DNA from: Ophiostoma sp. CBS 140.51
Taxonomy: Eukaryota; Ascomycota; Sordariomycetes; Ophiostomatales; Ophiostomataceae
Reading direction: 5' to 3'
Assembly: GCA_029298735.1 (NCBI GenBank)
Contig: JANSLP010000030.1
Location: forward strand, 124,001 to 188,000
Length of the DNA stretch: 64,000 bases
Shown here: positions 10,685-21,136 of the stretch, in pieces
Layout: each line of letters starts with the position of its first letter
How positions within the stretch are numbered: position 1 is the stretch's first letter
Notes under the pieces: generated by a model
Seen by the model: only the letters and a program-made list of their open reading frames with translations
What the model was told of the DNA's origin: nothing
Databases searched by the model: none
Made by a program: the position numbers and the translations under genes

Positions 10685-12703
10685 CTAGATCAGCGGCACC
10701 GCATGCCCATCGCCGCGCCCGTCGCTGCCCGCCGCATACACCCGCTCGCCCGTCACCGAGTCTTGCATTGCCCGGATCACCTGTCCGCGTCCAAACAGCG
10801 ATCGTGCAAACCGTTTCACCACGACCACAGTGTACCCAAGCCGGCGCAGCTCTGTGATGGTCGTCCCTGGCAGTCCCTCCTCGGCATACACTTGCCCCGA
10901 TAGTTCGTTAGGAGCCGTCGCCGCAGCCGCCCGATCCGGCGACCAGAAGTAATTAGGCGCCACACAGACACGGGGTGCATCCAGTGCTGTCTGCGGGTCC
11001 ATCCCGAAAGCGTGCGTATTCAAGAGTACCTGGACATGACCTTGGGGCTGCATGTAGCCGCCCATGACACCAAAGACGGTGTCGAGCTGATCATCGTCAC
11101 CTCGAGTGACCATACCCGGAATGATTGTATTGTAGGCCCGCTTGCCGCCATCATAAATGTTGGGGTGGTCGGCCGGGCCCAATCGAAACATGTGGCCACG
11201 GTTGGGGAGGGCAAACCCGCAGCCAGGGACGACAAGGCAAGACCCAAACAGGTCGGACATGCTATTGACAAATGAGCAGCCGTTGCCGTCTTCGTCTGTG
11301 ACGGCCAGATAGACGGTGTCGCTAGTTGTGGGTGACGTAGGGGTAGCCTTGCTGGCGACGAGGCAGTCAATGTCGTCGACAACCTCTAAATCGGCTGGCT
11401 CGCCGTGTATAGGAGGCATCGCGTGTGCCCGCTCAGGTTCAAAGAGTGCTGCACGCCTCACCAGGTACTCCGGCCGGAGAAGGTTCTTGGGGTCGAATGC
11501 AGGGTCCTTGTTGCTCGGGTCCGCGACAAACCATCCAGCATCGGCAAAGGCGATACGCAACGTACTGATGACAACGTGCAGATACTCTGCCGAGTTGTGC
11601 TTCATTGATCTTAGAGGGGCAGTCTTGCCCGTTCGTTCCAGCTCTTCGAGGATGCCCACTGCCAGTAGGGCCACGATGCCTTGTCCGTTGGGCGGGTGCT
11701 CCCAGAGCCGAAGGTTGGATGGTGCAGACTCTTTGTCAGTAGTACCAGCCGCTTGGATACTCCCCAGAGGCATTGATAGGGCTTCGTGAATATCGGGTGG
11801 CAGTGATGCATGGTGCTTGAGGTCCTCCAAGGTCATCAACCCACCTGCGGCCTGCGATACGGCCACAATAGCCTCGGCCACGGGGCCTTCGTAGAATCCC
11901 GCTTTGCCCTGCGTAGCCAGTCGTCGTAGCGTCTCCGCCAAGTCTGTATTGCGAATGATCTCGCCCTCGCGTGGTGCACGCACGCCGTGTGGGCTGCTCG
12001 GGTCTGGTTTGAGCAGCGTGTGTGGCCGGTCTTTTGAGAGGGCCGGCGTCGGTGGTGCCCGCGTCCTCAGATCCTCTTCCGCTGCCTGCCAGTAGTGTGC
12101 CGACAGCTTGCTGACTGGAAACCCCTTCTCGGCCAGTCGGATCGCCGGCGCCAGAACTTGGGCGAGCGTCACGCGGCCGGATCCGAACTGTTCGACCGCA
12201 TCCACCCACCCGGCAGCACCAGCAGGGACCGTCACGGCATGTACCGAGTTGTGTGGTAGTGTGGCTGCCGCCAGTTTTTCTTCATTTTCCTTCTTGTCGG
12301 CCCCGCTGTCTCCGTCGCTGCCCAGCGAGAGACCCATCGACTCAACAGCGATTTTGCGCGTGGCTGCCTGCGGCGTGCGCCCCGACGAATTCAGGCCCAG
12401 TACTTTGGTCGACTTTCTGGAGTCGTAGAAGAGTGCAAACGAGTCGCCGCCGATACCCGTCATGGGTGGGTCGACGACAGCAAGCACAGCCGAAACAGCG
12501 ACTGCCGCATCGGCGGCATTGCCTCCAGCCTCCAGGATGGAAAGGCCGGCCTGCCCCGCCAGTGGACTCGTGCAGGCCACAATACCGCGCGTGCTGTGGA
12601 CGACACTACGCCGGCTCTGGAAACGGTAGAAAGGATCTGGCCCGTCATCAGCCGGAGCTGGCGGCGGTGGTTGCGCCTTCGCTTCTGTCGTGGGAGTAGT
12701 CAT
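10685..12703 (-). CDS. Gamma-glutamyltransferase-family (Ntn-hydrolase) protein, no signal peptide
   Basis: A single-exon gene of 672 residues starts at the ATG at 12703; the frame extends upstream only from non-ATG codons. It matches the bacterial YwrD/HpxW-like branch of gamma-glutamyltransferases, Ntn-hydrolases that self-cleave at a Thr. The N-terminal subunit pattern includes 'LEAGGNAADAAVAVSAVLAV' and 'PPMTGIGGDSFALFYD'. The probable nucleophile is Thr463 in SDTVYLAVTDEDGN, where classical enzymes read T-T-H-x-S-V-x-D. The downstream 'GSCLVVPGCGFALPNRG' corresponds to the substrate-binding loop. Family members act on glutathione, gamma-glutamyl or acylated substrates; the substrate here cannot be told. 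The N-terminus is Pro/Ala-rich with no hydrophobic leader, so the protein is probably cytosolic, unlike the secreted or vacuolar fungal GGTs. It is divergently arranged with the membrane-protein gene at 13689. Confidence 0.88.
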   Translation of the reverse strand: MTTPTTEAKAQPPPPAPADDGPDPFYRFQSRRSVVHSTRGIVACTSPLAGQAGLSILEAGGNAADAAVAVSAVLAVVDPPMTGIGGDSFALFYDSRKSTKVLGLNSSGRTPQAATRKIAVESMGLSLGSDGDSGADKKENEEKLAAATLPHNSVHAVTVPAGAAGWVDAVEQFGSGRVTLAQVLAPAIRLAEKGFPVSKLSAHYWQAAEEDLRTRAPPTPALSKDRPHTLLKPDPSSPHGVRAPREGEIIRNTDLAETLRRLATQGKAGFYEGPVAEAIVAVSQAAGGLMTLEDLKHHASLPPDIHEALSMPLGSIQAAGTTDKESAPSNLRLWEHPPNGQGIVALLAVGILEELERTGKTAPLRSMKHNSAEYLHVVISTLRIAFADAGWFVADPSNKDPAFDPKNLLRPEYLVRRAALFEPERAHAMPPIHGEPADLEVVDDIDCLVASKATPTSPTTSDTVYLAVTDEDGNGCSFVNSMSDLFGSCLVVPGCGFALPNRGHMFRLGPADHPNIYDGGKRAYNTIIPGMVTRGDDDQLDTVFGVMGGYMQPQGHVQVLLNTHAFGMDPQTALDAPRVCVAPNYFWSPDRAAAATAPNELSGQVYAEEGLPGTTITELRRLGYTVVVVKRFARSLFGRGQVIRAMQDSVTGERVYAAGSDGRGDGHAVPLI

Positions 12704-13688
12704 GGTGGAAGACGCTGGCGATGACGTGTGAGAAAATGGCAATGCTGACGTGAAATCAGACTAAATACCACTGAGTCTAGAGCGATTTCGATTTGTAGGT
12801 ATGTCTCGATCCTTTTGTGTCCTGGCGGTGTCTGCTCTCGTTGTTGGTTGGGCTCCGTCTCTTGGCCGATGCACACCGCCGTCAGTTGGGCGCGCGTGTA
12901 ATTGAGGCAATGCGACCAGGACACTGCGTCCCAAGAGATGCACGTCGCCAGTTGCCAATGATTGTGTTGCGTGATGAGGGTCACACGCACTCGTCTTGTC
13001 GAGTCAATTGCTTTGGTCGTCTCCGGTTTTCGCTGTTTGATGTGAGGAGAGCCGTGGATGCCTAGCCAGTGAGATGTGAGAAATGGTGCAATCGGAGAAT
13101 CAAGAATCGCCGATCAACACCTTGAGGCACACAAGCTGTCAATGAACGCAGAACAACACTTGGTGAAGTAGTTTGTGTGATTTGGTAGTATTCAAGGCCC
13201 TTCTTCGAGAGAAAGACAGTTTTGGGTAGGAGATCACCCCCTTTTTCATAAAGCCGGATTTTTGAGCACATCAAGAAAGAGCGACCGCACACTCTTTCCC
13301 AAATTTATGCCGCTGTTCCTCTTTCCTCATTTGTCTTTGTTGCTAAATATTTCACAGAAATGGAGTTGTCCGGCCAAGATCGCAATACGAAAGGAGCGAC
13401 TTGTCGCAATCATCCTCGTCATTTTCATGCCCCTTTCTCGACCTCGTTTGGTCTCCCTTTGTTTTCCCATCAGCATCACCCATCCATACGCAACATCACC
13501 ATCTTGAATCAACACCGCCACATCGATCGACACATTCACTTATACCACACAACTTATATACTCAAAAGACCGCCTTCATCGTTTCATCAGGCAGCCACAC
13601 CACGCCGGCAAGCAATCTGTGTCAACTCTTCGACCTTGAGCAGTCCTTGTCTTTATTTTTAGCACACCCACACTGCAGACATATTGCC
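12704..13688. other. Divergent promoter region
   Basis: This 985-bp spacer lies between the GGT-family gene (-) and the membrane-protein gene (+) and must contain both promoters. The last ~280 bp before 13689 are C/A/T-rich with few G, as expected for a + strand leader. The frame of the + strand gene stays open upstream to 13401, but the only in-frame ATG near a plausible context is 13689. No RNA gene or repeat is seen. Confidence 0.55.
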
Positions 13689-14642
13689 ATGTCAAGAATA
13701 TACACCGACGTCTACTCTGAGCCGGGCCCTTCGACACAAGGTCCAGCACCCGCTAGCCCCTCGGGCAGGACTGGCAGATACAGTTCTGGCATTCATGCCG
13801 TTGTCGAATCTGGGCCCCCGCCCGGCACCAAAGTCGCACATGCAAGTAACACGCCATCTACCAGCACGTCGCGTTCCAGAACGCCGCCGAGCGGAACGGT
13901 GAACAATGGTACCCCGCAGTTCCCCGGCGATGACGATGACTGTGACTGTTGCACGAGCACGAATTTTTGGCTCGCCGTGATGATTCCGATCATCACCGCC
14001 ATGTACTGCTTCGTCGCCTACGTTTCGTTTATGCTTCTCAAGTACCGCTTCGACGAACTGATGATGTCCCTTCTTTTGTACGCTATTGAGCCGTGCATGT
14101 TCGCCGGTCTCTCCTTCATGGGATGGGCCTGTCCGGTTATGGTGGGCTTTGTCGTCTTTGAGAGAGTTGTGTTTTCTGTCGTCGAGAATCTTTTCAACTT
14201 TTTCCGCAAGAAAATTTCCTCTGTCTCTCGACGTCTTCGAGCATGGAAAACAGGGGGAGCGCAACAAGAACCAGCACAACCGATACCAGCTCAGCGGGAG
14301 CTAGAAAGAAGACAATGGAAAGGCAAGCGAGATCGGTTCGAAGAACTAAACGAATCATTGCTGGCATACCTCGGCGGCCTGCTTGTGATCCTCGTCGTGG
14401 GGATATACAAGCTCGTACTGTGGCTGCCCAGATCTCTCGCTGAGGCTGCTCCCAGGTGGAAAGATACGGCTCCGGCACCATGGAAATATATTCTTAGAAT
14501 CTGGTACTCTTGGCGGGACCCCGGAGCCGGCCCCCAACCTGCTGCCAACCACGGAGACGGAGATATCCCATTAGACGATTTGGGACGTGCCGAGGAGGGG
14601 CAACCTGAAAAGAGGCGTGCTGGGGGCGAACATGAGGAATAA
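13689..14642 (+). CDS. Multi-pass membrane protein of unknown function
   Basis: Single exon, 317 residues. Residues 1-80 are Ser/Pro/Gly-rich and probably disordered, followed by an acidic and cysteine cluster DDDDCDCC (81-88). Hydrophobic spans lie at about 92-117, at 126-172 (a long block that could be two helices), and at 225-246. Between them is a basic stretch (173-190) and an Arg/Glu-rich segment (about 200-220) that may be coiled. The C-terminus (270-317) is charged and ends in GGEHEE. I do not recognise the family. The topology suggests three or four transmembrane helices with a large cytosolic loop. The start at 13689 was chosen over the longer open frame because the upstream part is leader-like in composition and has no in-frame ATG. 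Confidence 0.72.
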   Translation: MSRIYTDVYSEPGPSTQGPAPASPSGRTGRYSSGIHAVVESGPPPGTKVAHASNTPSTSTSRSRTPPSGTVNNGTPQFPGDDDDCDCCTSTNFWLAVMIPIITAMYCFVAYVSFMLLKYRFDELMMSLLLYAIEPCMFAGLSFMGWACPVMVGFVVFERVVFSVVENLFNFFRKKISSVSRRLRAWKTGGAQQEPAQPIPAQRELERRQWKGKRDRFEELNESLLAYLGGLLVILVVGIYKLVLWLPRSLAEAAPRWKDTAPAPWKYILRIWYSWRDPGAGPQPAANHGDGDIPLDDLGRAEEGQPEKRRAGGEHEE

Positions 14643-15070
14643 AGAATTTGCGTTGCATTTTTTTTGTCGTTTCTATCGTTTCTGTTTTTTGGGCTTTCTT
14701 CGGTGTTCTTTGTTGCCTTTTGTGTGACCCGAACGTTTCCAGGTTTTGTCAAGGATTTGGATGGAGAGAAGGGGCTGTACTTGTGTATGTTTCTGTATTT
14801 GTAGAGAAGCATCGCCAGCGGTGTATCATCAGTTTGGGCTATGGGCAGCTATGTGAAGACGTGTTAGACATCCCAAAATACGTGGTCAGTTGAGCCTACA
14901 AAATCAATAGGCAGTCTAAGTATCTACTTTTTATTGTCTTTTCGTGAATACATATCTAAATAGACAGGATGAGTTTTAATTGTGCTAAAGACGGCCGAAA
15001 AAGCCTGCACCAAGCTACTACCTTTATCGACCTAGCTAACGAGCCCGGACTTCAACCAACCAACCAACCA
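14643..15070. other. 3' region of the membrane-protein gene and tRNA upstream flank
   Basis: T-rich sequence follows the stop codon at 14642 and probably holds the 3' UTR. A CAACC-rich run directly precedes the tRNA gene. No coding signal is seen. Confidence 0.5.
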
Positions 15071-15142
15071 TCCGATATGGTGTAATGGTCAACATCCGAC
15101 GCTCTCACCGTCGAGCTCGGGGTTCGATTCCCCGTATCGGAG
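15071..15142 (+). tRNA. tRNA-Glu (anticodon CTC)
   Basis: The 72-nt sequence folds as a standard tRNA with no intron. The acceptor stem pairs TCCGATA with TATCGGA and is followed by the discriminator G. The D-arm region starts TGGTGTAATGG, the anticodon loop CTCTCAC gives anticodon CTC (decodes GAG), and the T arm contains the B box GGTTCGATTCC. It closely resembles fungal tRNA-Glu genes. CCA is not encoded, as is normal for eukaryotes. Confidence 0.97.
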
Positions 15143-15164
15143 CATACGTTCTTCTACAACATCA

Positions 15165-15172
15165 TTTTTTTT
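15165..15172 (+). terminator. RNA polymerase III terminator of tRNA-Glu
   Basis: A run of eight T begins 22 nt after the tRNA 3' end, the usual oligo(dT) stop for Pol III. A second run of five T follows at 15177-15181. Confidence 0.8.
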
Positions 15173-16051
15173 GCTGTTTTTACGAGATGTTTGGTCATTC
15201 TCTTTTTGCCCTCTATTTTTCACACATCATTTTGTTTGTCTTTTTTTTACTATTTAAGCCATGCATGGCATATCCTGTCAAGACAACCCGTGTCTTTCCA
15301 ATCTAACTACTGCACCCTCTTCCTGAGTACCATTTTCTTAAGCGAAACTGTTGGTGTCTTTTTGCTCAACTATAAACGGGAAGGCCACCTCGACTGTTAT
15401 TTTGCGCTTCAGGGTATATTCTAGATGGATGGTCATAATCTTTTGTATTTCCTGTCTCCTGTATTTTGTCTCGCCACCTTTTGTCATCAGTTTTGGTTTA
15501 TTGCAGAGTTTCATTCTCGTGAAGTTATGAAAGTGTAACTTTTTGTAGTAGTATTTCGAAGATAATTAACAAAAATGTGTAATAACCCACAACACATGGC
15601 ATACTTACAGAAAATATTAAAGAAAAGGCATGTAAATTAAATAGAAGCAAAGAATTGATTAAAAAAATACGACAAAAATAATACACAAGATTGTGACATC
15701 TTTCCACCATAATGTAGATGACACTGAAGTCTGTGTCACGGGATTTTAAGCTTGTTGCGCGGCAGGTGCTACTGATCTCATATGTGGGGCCGCCCGCACC
15801 TGCCATTGTCCGCCGCTCAGCCCAAGCTTTCTTGCATCTCTAAACGTGTTTTGCGACACATCAAAACTCTCCACGAACGACACCACCACCATTGACGAGC
15901 GACAACGCAACTGTTGACCCAAGCACCCAAGCCGCATCTTCTTTCATCAACAACATCGCGATACGGCACATAAAGCACACCACCATCCACGAATTGACCC
16001 TGCCTGGGCGACTTTTGCGACAAGGCTGTTCTTGCGACTCGATTTGCTCAA

Positions 16052-16116
16052 GGCCTCAATCACGGCCTCAATCACGGCCTCAATCACGGCCTCAATCACG
16101 GCCTCAATCACGGCCT
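16052..16116 (+). repeat. 12-bp tandem repeat (5.4 copies)
   Basis: The unit GGCCTCAATCAC occurs five times perfectly, followed by a partial GGCCT. Because 12 is divisible by 3, translated frames repeat four residues (SITA on +, AVIE on -). No convincing gene spans it, so I treat it as a non-coding minisatellite in the MED1 upstream region. Confidence 0.92.
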
Positions 16117-16450
16117 TTGGCAACACGTCGCTACCGATGATCAGTGCGCTGCTGTGCGCGGCTTCCGACGTCCAACGACCCGCCGGTCCGCGGCACGTTA
16201 CGCGATTTATTTCGGCTTGCTTCGTTCTCTGCATTTAGGCGTCTTGCTGGGATTTTGGATACTACGAACCAACAAGATACCCCCTCCTTACGACTTTCGA
16301 CTTTCGACCTTCTTCACGCAACCTCCCTCGATTCGACCAACTCCCCATCTTGATCGACACCTTTTCACACTCACAGTGCATATTAAGGCACCTAGCTACC
16401 ATTAATACGCCCACCACCCCTCACCTCGACACCTCCTCAACCTCCTCACA

Positions 16451-18601
16451 ATGGCGACTCCGACAGCCATGAAGCTCGCGCCCTCGCAGCAGGGCCGGAC
16501 CCCCGCGGCGGCCACTCCTCCCGTCTCGACCCCCTTCAGCTCACAACACCAACACACGGCCTTCTCACCCCTCGGCCCTCGGTCGTCACCACAAAACGTC
16601 AAGAAGTCGCCTGCAAACTCGGCCACGCTCATGGGCCTTACTGCCAGTAGTAGTGGCATCCCTGGCGGCAGCGGTGGTCCCGGCAGCAACGCTGCGATGA
16701 ATTATGATAGCCCGGCGGCGGCCGCGATGGGCAACCTGGGTATGGACCTGAGTGGACTGGACAATGTTAGCGTCGTCGGCGGACTGGCGCATTTGGGCAG
16801 CGTGCTCGGCCGCAACGACGACGACGAGCGCGCACGGCGGCTGCAGACGGTGCTGCATCTGCTGCAAGAGGCCAGCAAGGGCCGCGTCAGCGAGGCAGGC
16901 CTCGAACGCTTGGCCAAGTCTATGGGACTTGAGTGCCTGTGGGAAGAGGCCATGGGCGGCAGCGGCAACGATGCGCGCACGTTGGTCGTGGCTGGGTCGG
17001 CACTGGCTTTGGAGATTGCCGTGGCCAACAATATCGTCGAGTCTGTCTCTGTGACGTTTCCCGAATCGCGGAGCATTGTGCTGCGGCACGTCGAGCGCGC
17101 CGATAAGATCTTGCTACAAAACCTGCAGCTTCAACCGGGTGAGAGCCCGCTCACCAAGAAGCTCGACCGGTTTGCCGCCAACCTGGAGACGTTGGCCGTG
17201 CTGGACAAGTTGAGCGTGGAACCGGGACTGAACCTGTACGAGGCGGTGGCCGGCATCTATGAGACACTGGACCGTCTCTTCCAGTGGGACCTGCAGCAGG
17301 TGCGCAACGACCCGACCCAGATCCAGAGTGGTCGTAGCAGTGAGGACGCGCTGGTGACGACGGTGCAATGTACACGTCACGGCCGGCCGACAATGCACGA
17401 GGGCGGCCACCTGGGCCTGGGCATCGACTACTGGAAGCAGATGCATCATGTGCGTCCTGTGCGGGCGGACGGCGATGACACGAGCGCTTCTAGTACGGAG
17501 GACACCACGTGGCGCATTCTGATCGGCTGTGCACCCACGAGCAATGCGATGATGTACCCGCCTGTCCGCGTTTCCGACAAGTGGCTTTCGGACGCCGTTG
17601 AGAAGCAGGACAGCCTGCTGTTGGGCGGCAACAGCAACCCTGCCCAACCAGACCTGGACTGGCTCGAGCCAGAGAATACAATCCTGCAATCGACGCAGCC
17701 GGACGGCACGAACAAGAACGACGGCGACGACGCACCCACCACCTTGAATGGCGCCAAGCTGCCGGATGTGCGCTTCAACGCCGTCTTCGACCCGCCGATG
17801 GTCCTGCCATTGACTTTGTGGCACCAGATCAACGAGCTTGTCGGCCTTGTGCCCGAAGCTGAGGCCCAGGCGCCTGCGACCTTTGACGCGCTGCTCTTCC
17901 CCGTGGCACCGGGCACACATCACGACCCAAGCGAGCCGCGCACGATCCGGCTCGACAAGGAGGTCTCTTTCAGCCCCAAGGGTGGCAAGGCCGCGGCCAA
18001 AAAGCACCAGCACAACATGTTCATCTACAAGCCGGTATACGGACGTGTGCTGTCGGAACTGCCTTTTTCGCACCCGAGCCAGCTGGTGCGGATGCTCCCG
18101 ACGCTCCGGCAATACGCGTTCCTGGCCACAGTGCTGCGGAATGCTTTCGTGGACGACGGGAACAAGGCGTCACCATCTAGCACGACACCAACACCAGGCA
18201 AGACGTGTGCATTACCCATCAACGGCCGGGCCAAGACGTCGGTCTTGTCAACAGCTGACGATGAGTTTGAGCGGTATGCTGCTGGTGGAAACAACAAGCC
18301 TTCAGCCACTAGTACCCTCAACATGGACGTCGTCCTTACGGCGCACCCTGTGCCTCGCCTGCATGTCGTCTTCCCCTTCCGCGCCGCCACGGCCGACATT
18401 GTCCTCGAGATTGGGCCCAATGGGCAGGTGCACGTGGTCTCGCAGAACATTTTCGACGAGGACGACAGCACCGCCGAGGGAGTGGAAGGAGAACGTAAAG
18501 GCAAGAGCCGGCGTCTGTACCCGCAGGACCTGGGACGGATCCTGGAAGTGTGCGAGGACCTGGGTGTATGGTGTGAGTGGATCCGGAGCCGGTGTACGTG
18601 A
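16451..18601 (+). CDS. MED1: Mediator complex subunit 1 (fungal MED1)
   Basis: Single exon, 716 residues. The N-terminus has the fungal Med1 signature, a disordered 'QQGRTP..ATPPVSTPFS' stretch followed by GPRSSPQNVKKSPA. The conserved core starts near residue 115 and includes 'SEAGLERLAKSMGLECLWEE', 'LVVAGSALALEI', 'NNIVESVSVTFPES' and PLTKKLDRFAANLETLAVLD. Med1 is part of the Mediator middle module, which bridges transcription factors and RNA polymerase II in the nucleus. The second half holds short acidic, poorly conserved inserts (about 340-360 and 410-440), and the C-terminus resumes conservation with 'LDMVVLTAHPVPRLHVVFPF'-like sequence. The start follows a leader without upstream in-frame ATG. 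The ORF has no intron. Confidence 0.92.
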   Translation: MATPTAMKLAPSQQGRTPAAATPPVSTPFSSQHQHTAFSPLGPRSSPQNVKKSPANSATLMGLTASSSGIPGGSGGPGSNAAMNYDSPAAAAMGNLGMDLSGLDNVSVVGGLAHLGSVLGRNDDDERARRLQTVLHLLQEASKGRVSEAGLERLAKSMGLECLWEEAMGGSGNDARTLVVAGSALALEIAVANNIVESVSVTFPESRSIVLRHVERADKILLQNLQLQPGESPLTKKLDRFAANLETLAVLDKLSVEPGLNLYEAVAGIYETLDRLFQWDLQQVRNDPTQIQSGRSSEDALVTTVQCTRHGRPTMHEGGHLGLGIDYWKQMHHVRPVRADGDDTSASSTEDTTWRILIGCAPTSNAMMYPPVRVSDKWLSDAVEKQDSLLLGGNSNPAQPDLDWLEPENTILQSTQPDGTNKNDGDDAPTTLNGAKLPDVRFNAVFDPPMVLPLTLWHQINELVGLVPEAEAQAPATFDALLFPVAPGTHHDPSEPRTIRLDKEVSFSPKGGKAAAKKHQHNMFIYKPVYGRVLSELPFSHPSQLVRMLPTLRQYAFLATVLRNAFVDDGNKASPSSTTPTPGKTCALPINGRAKTSVLSTADDEFERYAAGGNNKPSATSTLNMDVVLTAHPVPRLHVVFPFRAATADIVLEIGPNGQVHVVSQNIFDEDDSTAEGVEGERKGKSRRLYPQDLGRILEVCEDLGVWCEWIRSRCT

Positions 18602-21063
18602 CGGGCCGACGGGATGCACGTGTGTGAAAAGTGGGAGATAGAAAATAACAGTCGCAAATACACAAATACAATAGAACGAAGAGTACGATAATTTCCATAC
18701 GAGAACAGCCGTATCTTTCTGTAAATAATACTCGTAAAAGACAACACGAAAATTAAACCTTTTACATCTCTTTCTCTTTCTTTCGTTTCCATTTGTTTTG
18801 TTTCTTTATTTCCCCTCGGAGTAGACCGTCATGATGATTTGTTTTGATCCAAGGAAGACTACCCAGGGACCATCAAGGAAAAGTCTCACCTCGGGGTTGC
18901 AGTCATTTCCCGTGGTTCATGCATGGAAGCTTTCGTGGAAGGTTTTCCTGCTAGTCTCCTAGTGTTCCTTGGGAGCGCCGGGCCCCAAGTCTAGGGGCAC
19001 CCGGGACCCCAGTGCCGGTGGCCTCTCTTCCGTTCTGGTCCTGGTTTCTCGTGCGTTTTCCCTCTCGTTCTCTTGTTGTTTTTCTTCTTCATTTCCATCC
19101 CATCTTGCCTGATCTTGCGCATCTTGCCTCTTGGGCTCATCTTTGGTGCCCATTCCCCACACCAAAAGAGGAAATAAAACAATACGTAAGATTAAATTAA
19201 ATAATTATGTGCAAGACGGGGAGACAAAAAAGAGTACAAAGTCAACTGTACAAAAACACACACATTGAAGGACACAAAGCTGGCGGAGCACTTGTACCGT
19301 GAGATGCTAATTTTAATCACACACAACGCCGAGCACGAGGGCACAATTTTAAAATAAAAACGGGACCACTTGCGCATATTGAAATGCTTCTTTTATGCAG
19401 AGGAAATAGGGGTGAGCAGGACGAGAGAAATGGAAGAAGAAGAGAAAGAAGAGAAAAACAGAAAGAAAGCAGAGACTGCGAGGGAAGATTATCGGCAAAC
19501 GCGGTTGTTTGTTTTGATTTCTCCTAATTTGGGAAGAAAAGAGAAAATACACAGGCACAGTGGATGAATGCTTGCCTGGAGGATCATTTGTCTCGATAAT
19601 GGCAAGCAGATGAATAACGAATCGCTGATATACGTCGTATGTATCGGAATAGAGTACGAAGCACGGAGTAATACTCTGTATGTCGTAGGATACGTCGCAC
19701 GCAGACATACTGGAAGCAGTAATGCCCCTCGCGTCTTGGGGCCAGACGAACAGGAGGAGCGGTGGAATGGGTGGAATGTATCAGGATTTCAGAGCCCACG
19801 CAGCCACGTTGTGAGGACCCGTTGTGAGTCCCCATTGTGATGAATAGCAAACGGGCATGCCGTGTATTTACTGTGTACAGATATACACATAAGCTGTCAC
19901 AGCTGTGTTTTGGAAAGGTAGCACTCTCAACGGGCTCAACGGTGTCTCCAGCAGTCTCCAGCAGGCACTGGCCACTCTGCAGTCGAAGGGGAGGGGCAGA
20001 GGGGGCAAGAATGAGAATGGTGATGGATGATGGGAGATAAACAAAGAAACAGGATAAAGAGGGAGGCGACCTTTTGTGGACGACCCTGACGCCGATCGTT
20101 CAGGAGGCGATATCAATAGCAGACGAGCAGGTCAATATCAGAGGTGTCGCATCATCACGACGTAAACAACAGTGCCCCAGTGTCCGTGAGAGCCTGGCAG
20201 GTGGGCAGGACAAGAAGACAAGAAGACAAACTCACAACACGCTTGACCTTGACGAGGTGAAAGGAACCCGTGTGATCCACTTGGTCGCGGCATCGCGTCG
20301 TGGAGTGGAGGTTGTTGTTGGCGTCAGGTAGAAAAAGGGGCCAAACGGTGAAGAACACGGCCGCTAGTCGAGGCAAAGCCTGACATCTTGGAGGAACTCT
20401 CTTGAAGTTGCCACTAGGCGCTGTCTGCATGGCCTGTTCTAGTGATCCTCGCCAGCACGTCGACAGTGTCGATCTGAGCATCTGGATGTCCTGGATTTCC
20501 TGGATTTTCCTGGTCTGTCCGCCCGCGGCATGCCTCTCCATATCTTGTCTGTTCGTCTCTCTCGCCTTTCCCTCTTTTTCTGTCTGGCTGGATCCCAACG
20601 GCTGCCCATTAAACAAGCAGGCTGGAATGGAGAGCGGTGAGTTGAAACGCTGCAGAAACAACGGCCTCTAAAAAAGGACGAAAAGGCAAAAAAGCCCAAC
20701 ATGGCAGGCTCAACAGATCTCCAGAACTGAGAAGCGAGGAAAAAGAAAGGAAAGCTGTCCACCTCGATTCCTACTTTGTGTCTCTATTTCTGGAGACGTT
20801 GCACACCGCATCGTATCGCAATTCCCCGTATGCAGGGTGAATGCAGGGCGTGCAGGACACAGGAAACTCAGAAAAAAGACAACTCAAAAAGTGTCAGGAC
20901 ACACCGAGATCACAGGAACAGCTGGCTGAGAAGACGCGGTCAGAGTCGTTGCACGCGTTTTTTCGTCGTTTTTTCTTCGCTTGCCCCTTGCCATTGTTGT
21001 GGCCAGGATTGCGCTTGCTGAGCCCCGGCCTGCACTTTCAGTAGCGGCCTTGTCGGGAAGGAA

Positions 21064-21069
21064 TATAAA
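21064..21069 (+). promoter_or_regulatory. Possible TATA box of WEE1
   Basis: A perfect TATAAA stands at the boundary between mixed sequence and the long pyrimidine-rich tract that runs to the WEE1 start codon at 22394. Distance and composition fit a transcript starting near 21095-21120, but this is not demonstrated. Confidence 0.4.
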
Positions 21070-21136
21070 AGTGGAGACTTAAACGGGCCTCAATGGCAGA
21101 GTGGGGACCTGGCACCAACGCCCTTGCCCCCCCCAG

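Larger units (their letters stand above)
15143..16450. other. AT-rich tRNA flank, then MED1 upstream region
   Basis: From 15143 to about 15745 the sequence is AT-rich, T-rich on the + strand until ~15535 and A-rich afterwards. Near 15750 composition changes abruptly to GC-rich. A 9-bp inverted repeat (GGCAGGTGC at 15761-15769, GCACCTGCC at 15796-15804) sits at that boundary, and a 12-bp tandem repeat follows at 16052. The last ~180 bp before 16451 are C/A/T-rich and look like the MED1 leader. No gene besides the tRNA is supported. Confidence 0.55.

Noticed and set aside
20155..20661. A 168-codon minus frame upstream of WEE1
   Set aside because: No recognisable domain, and it lies in a region without gene-like signals.
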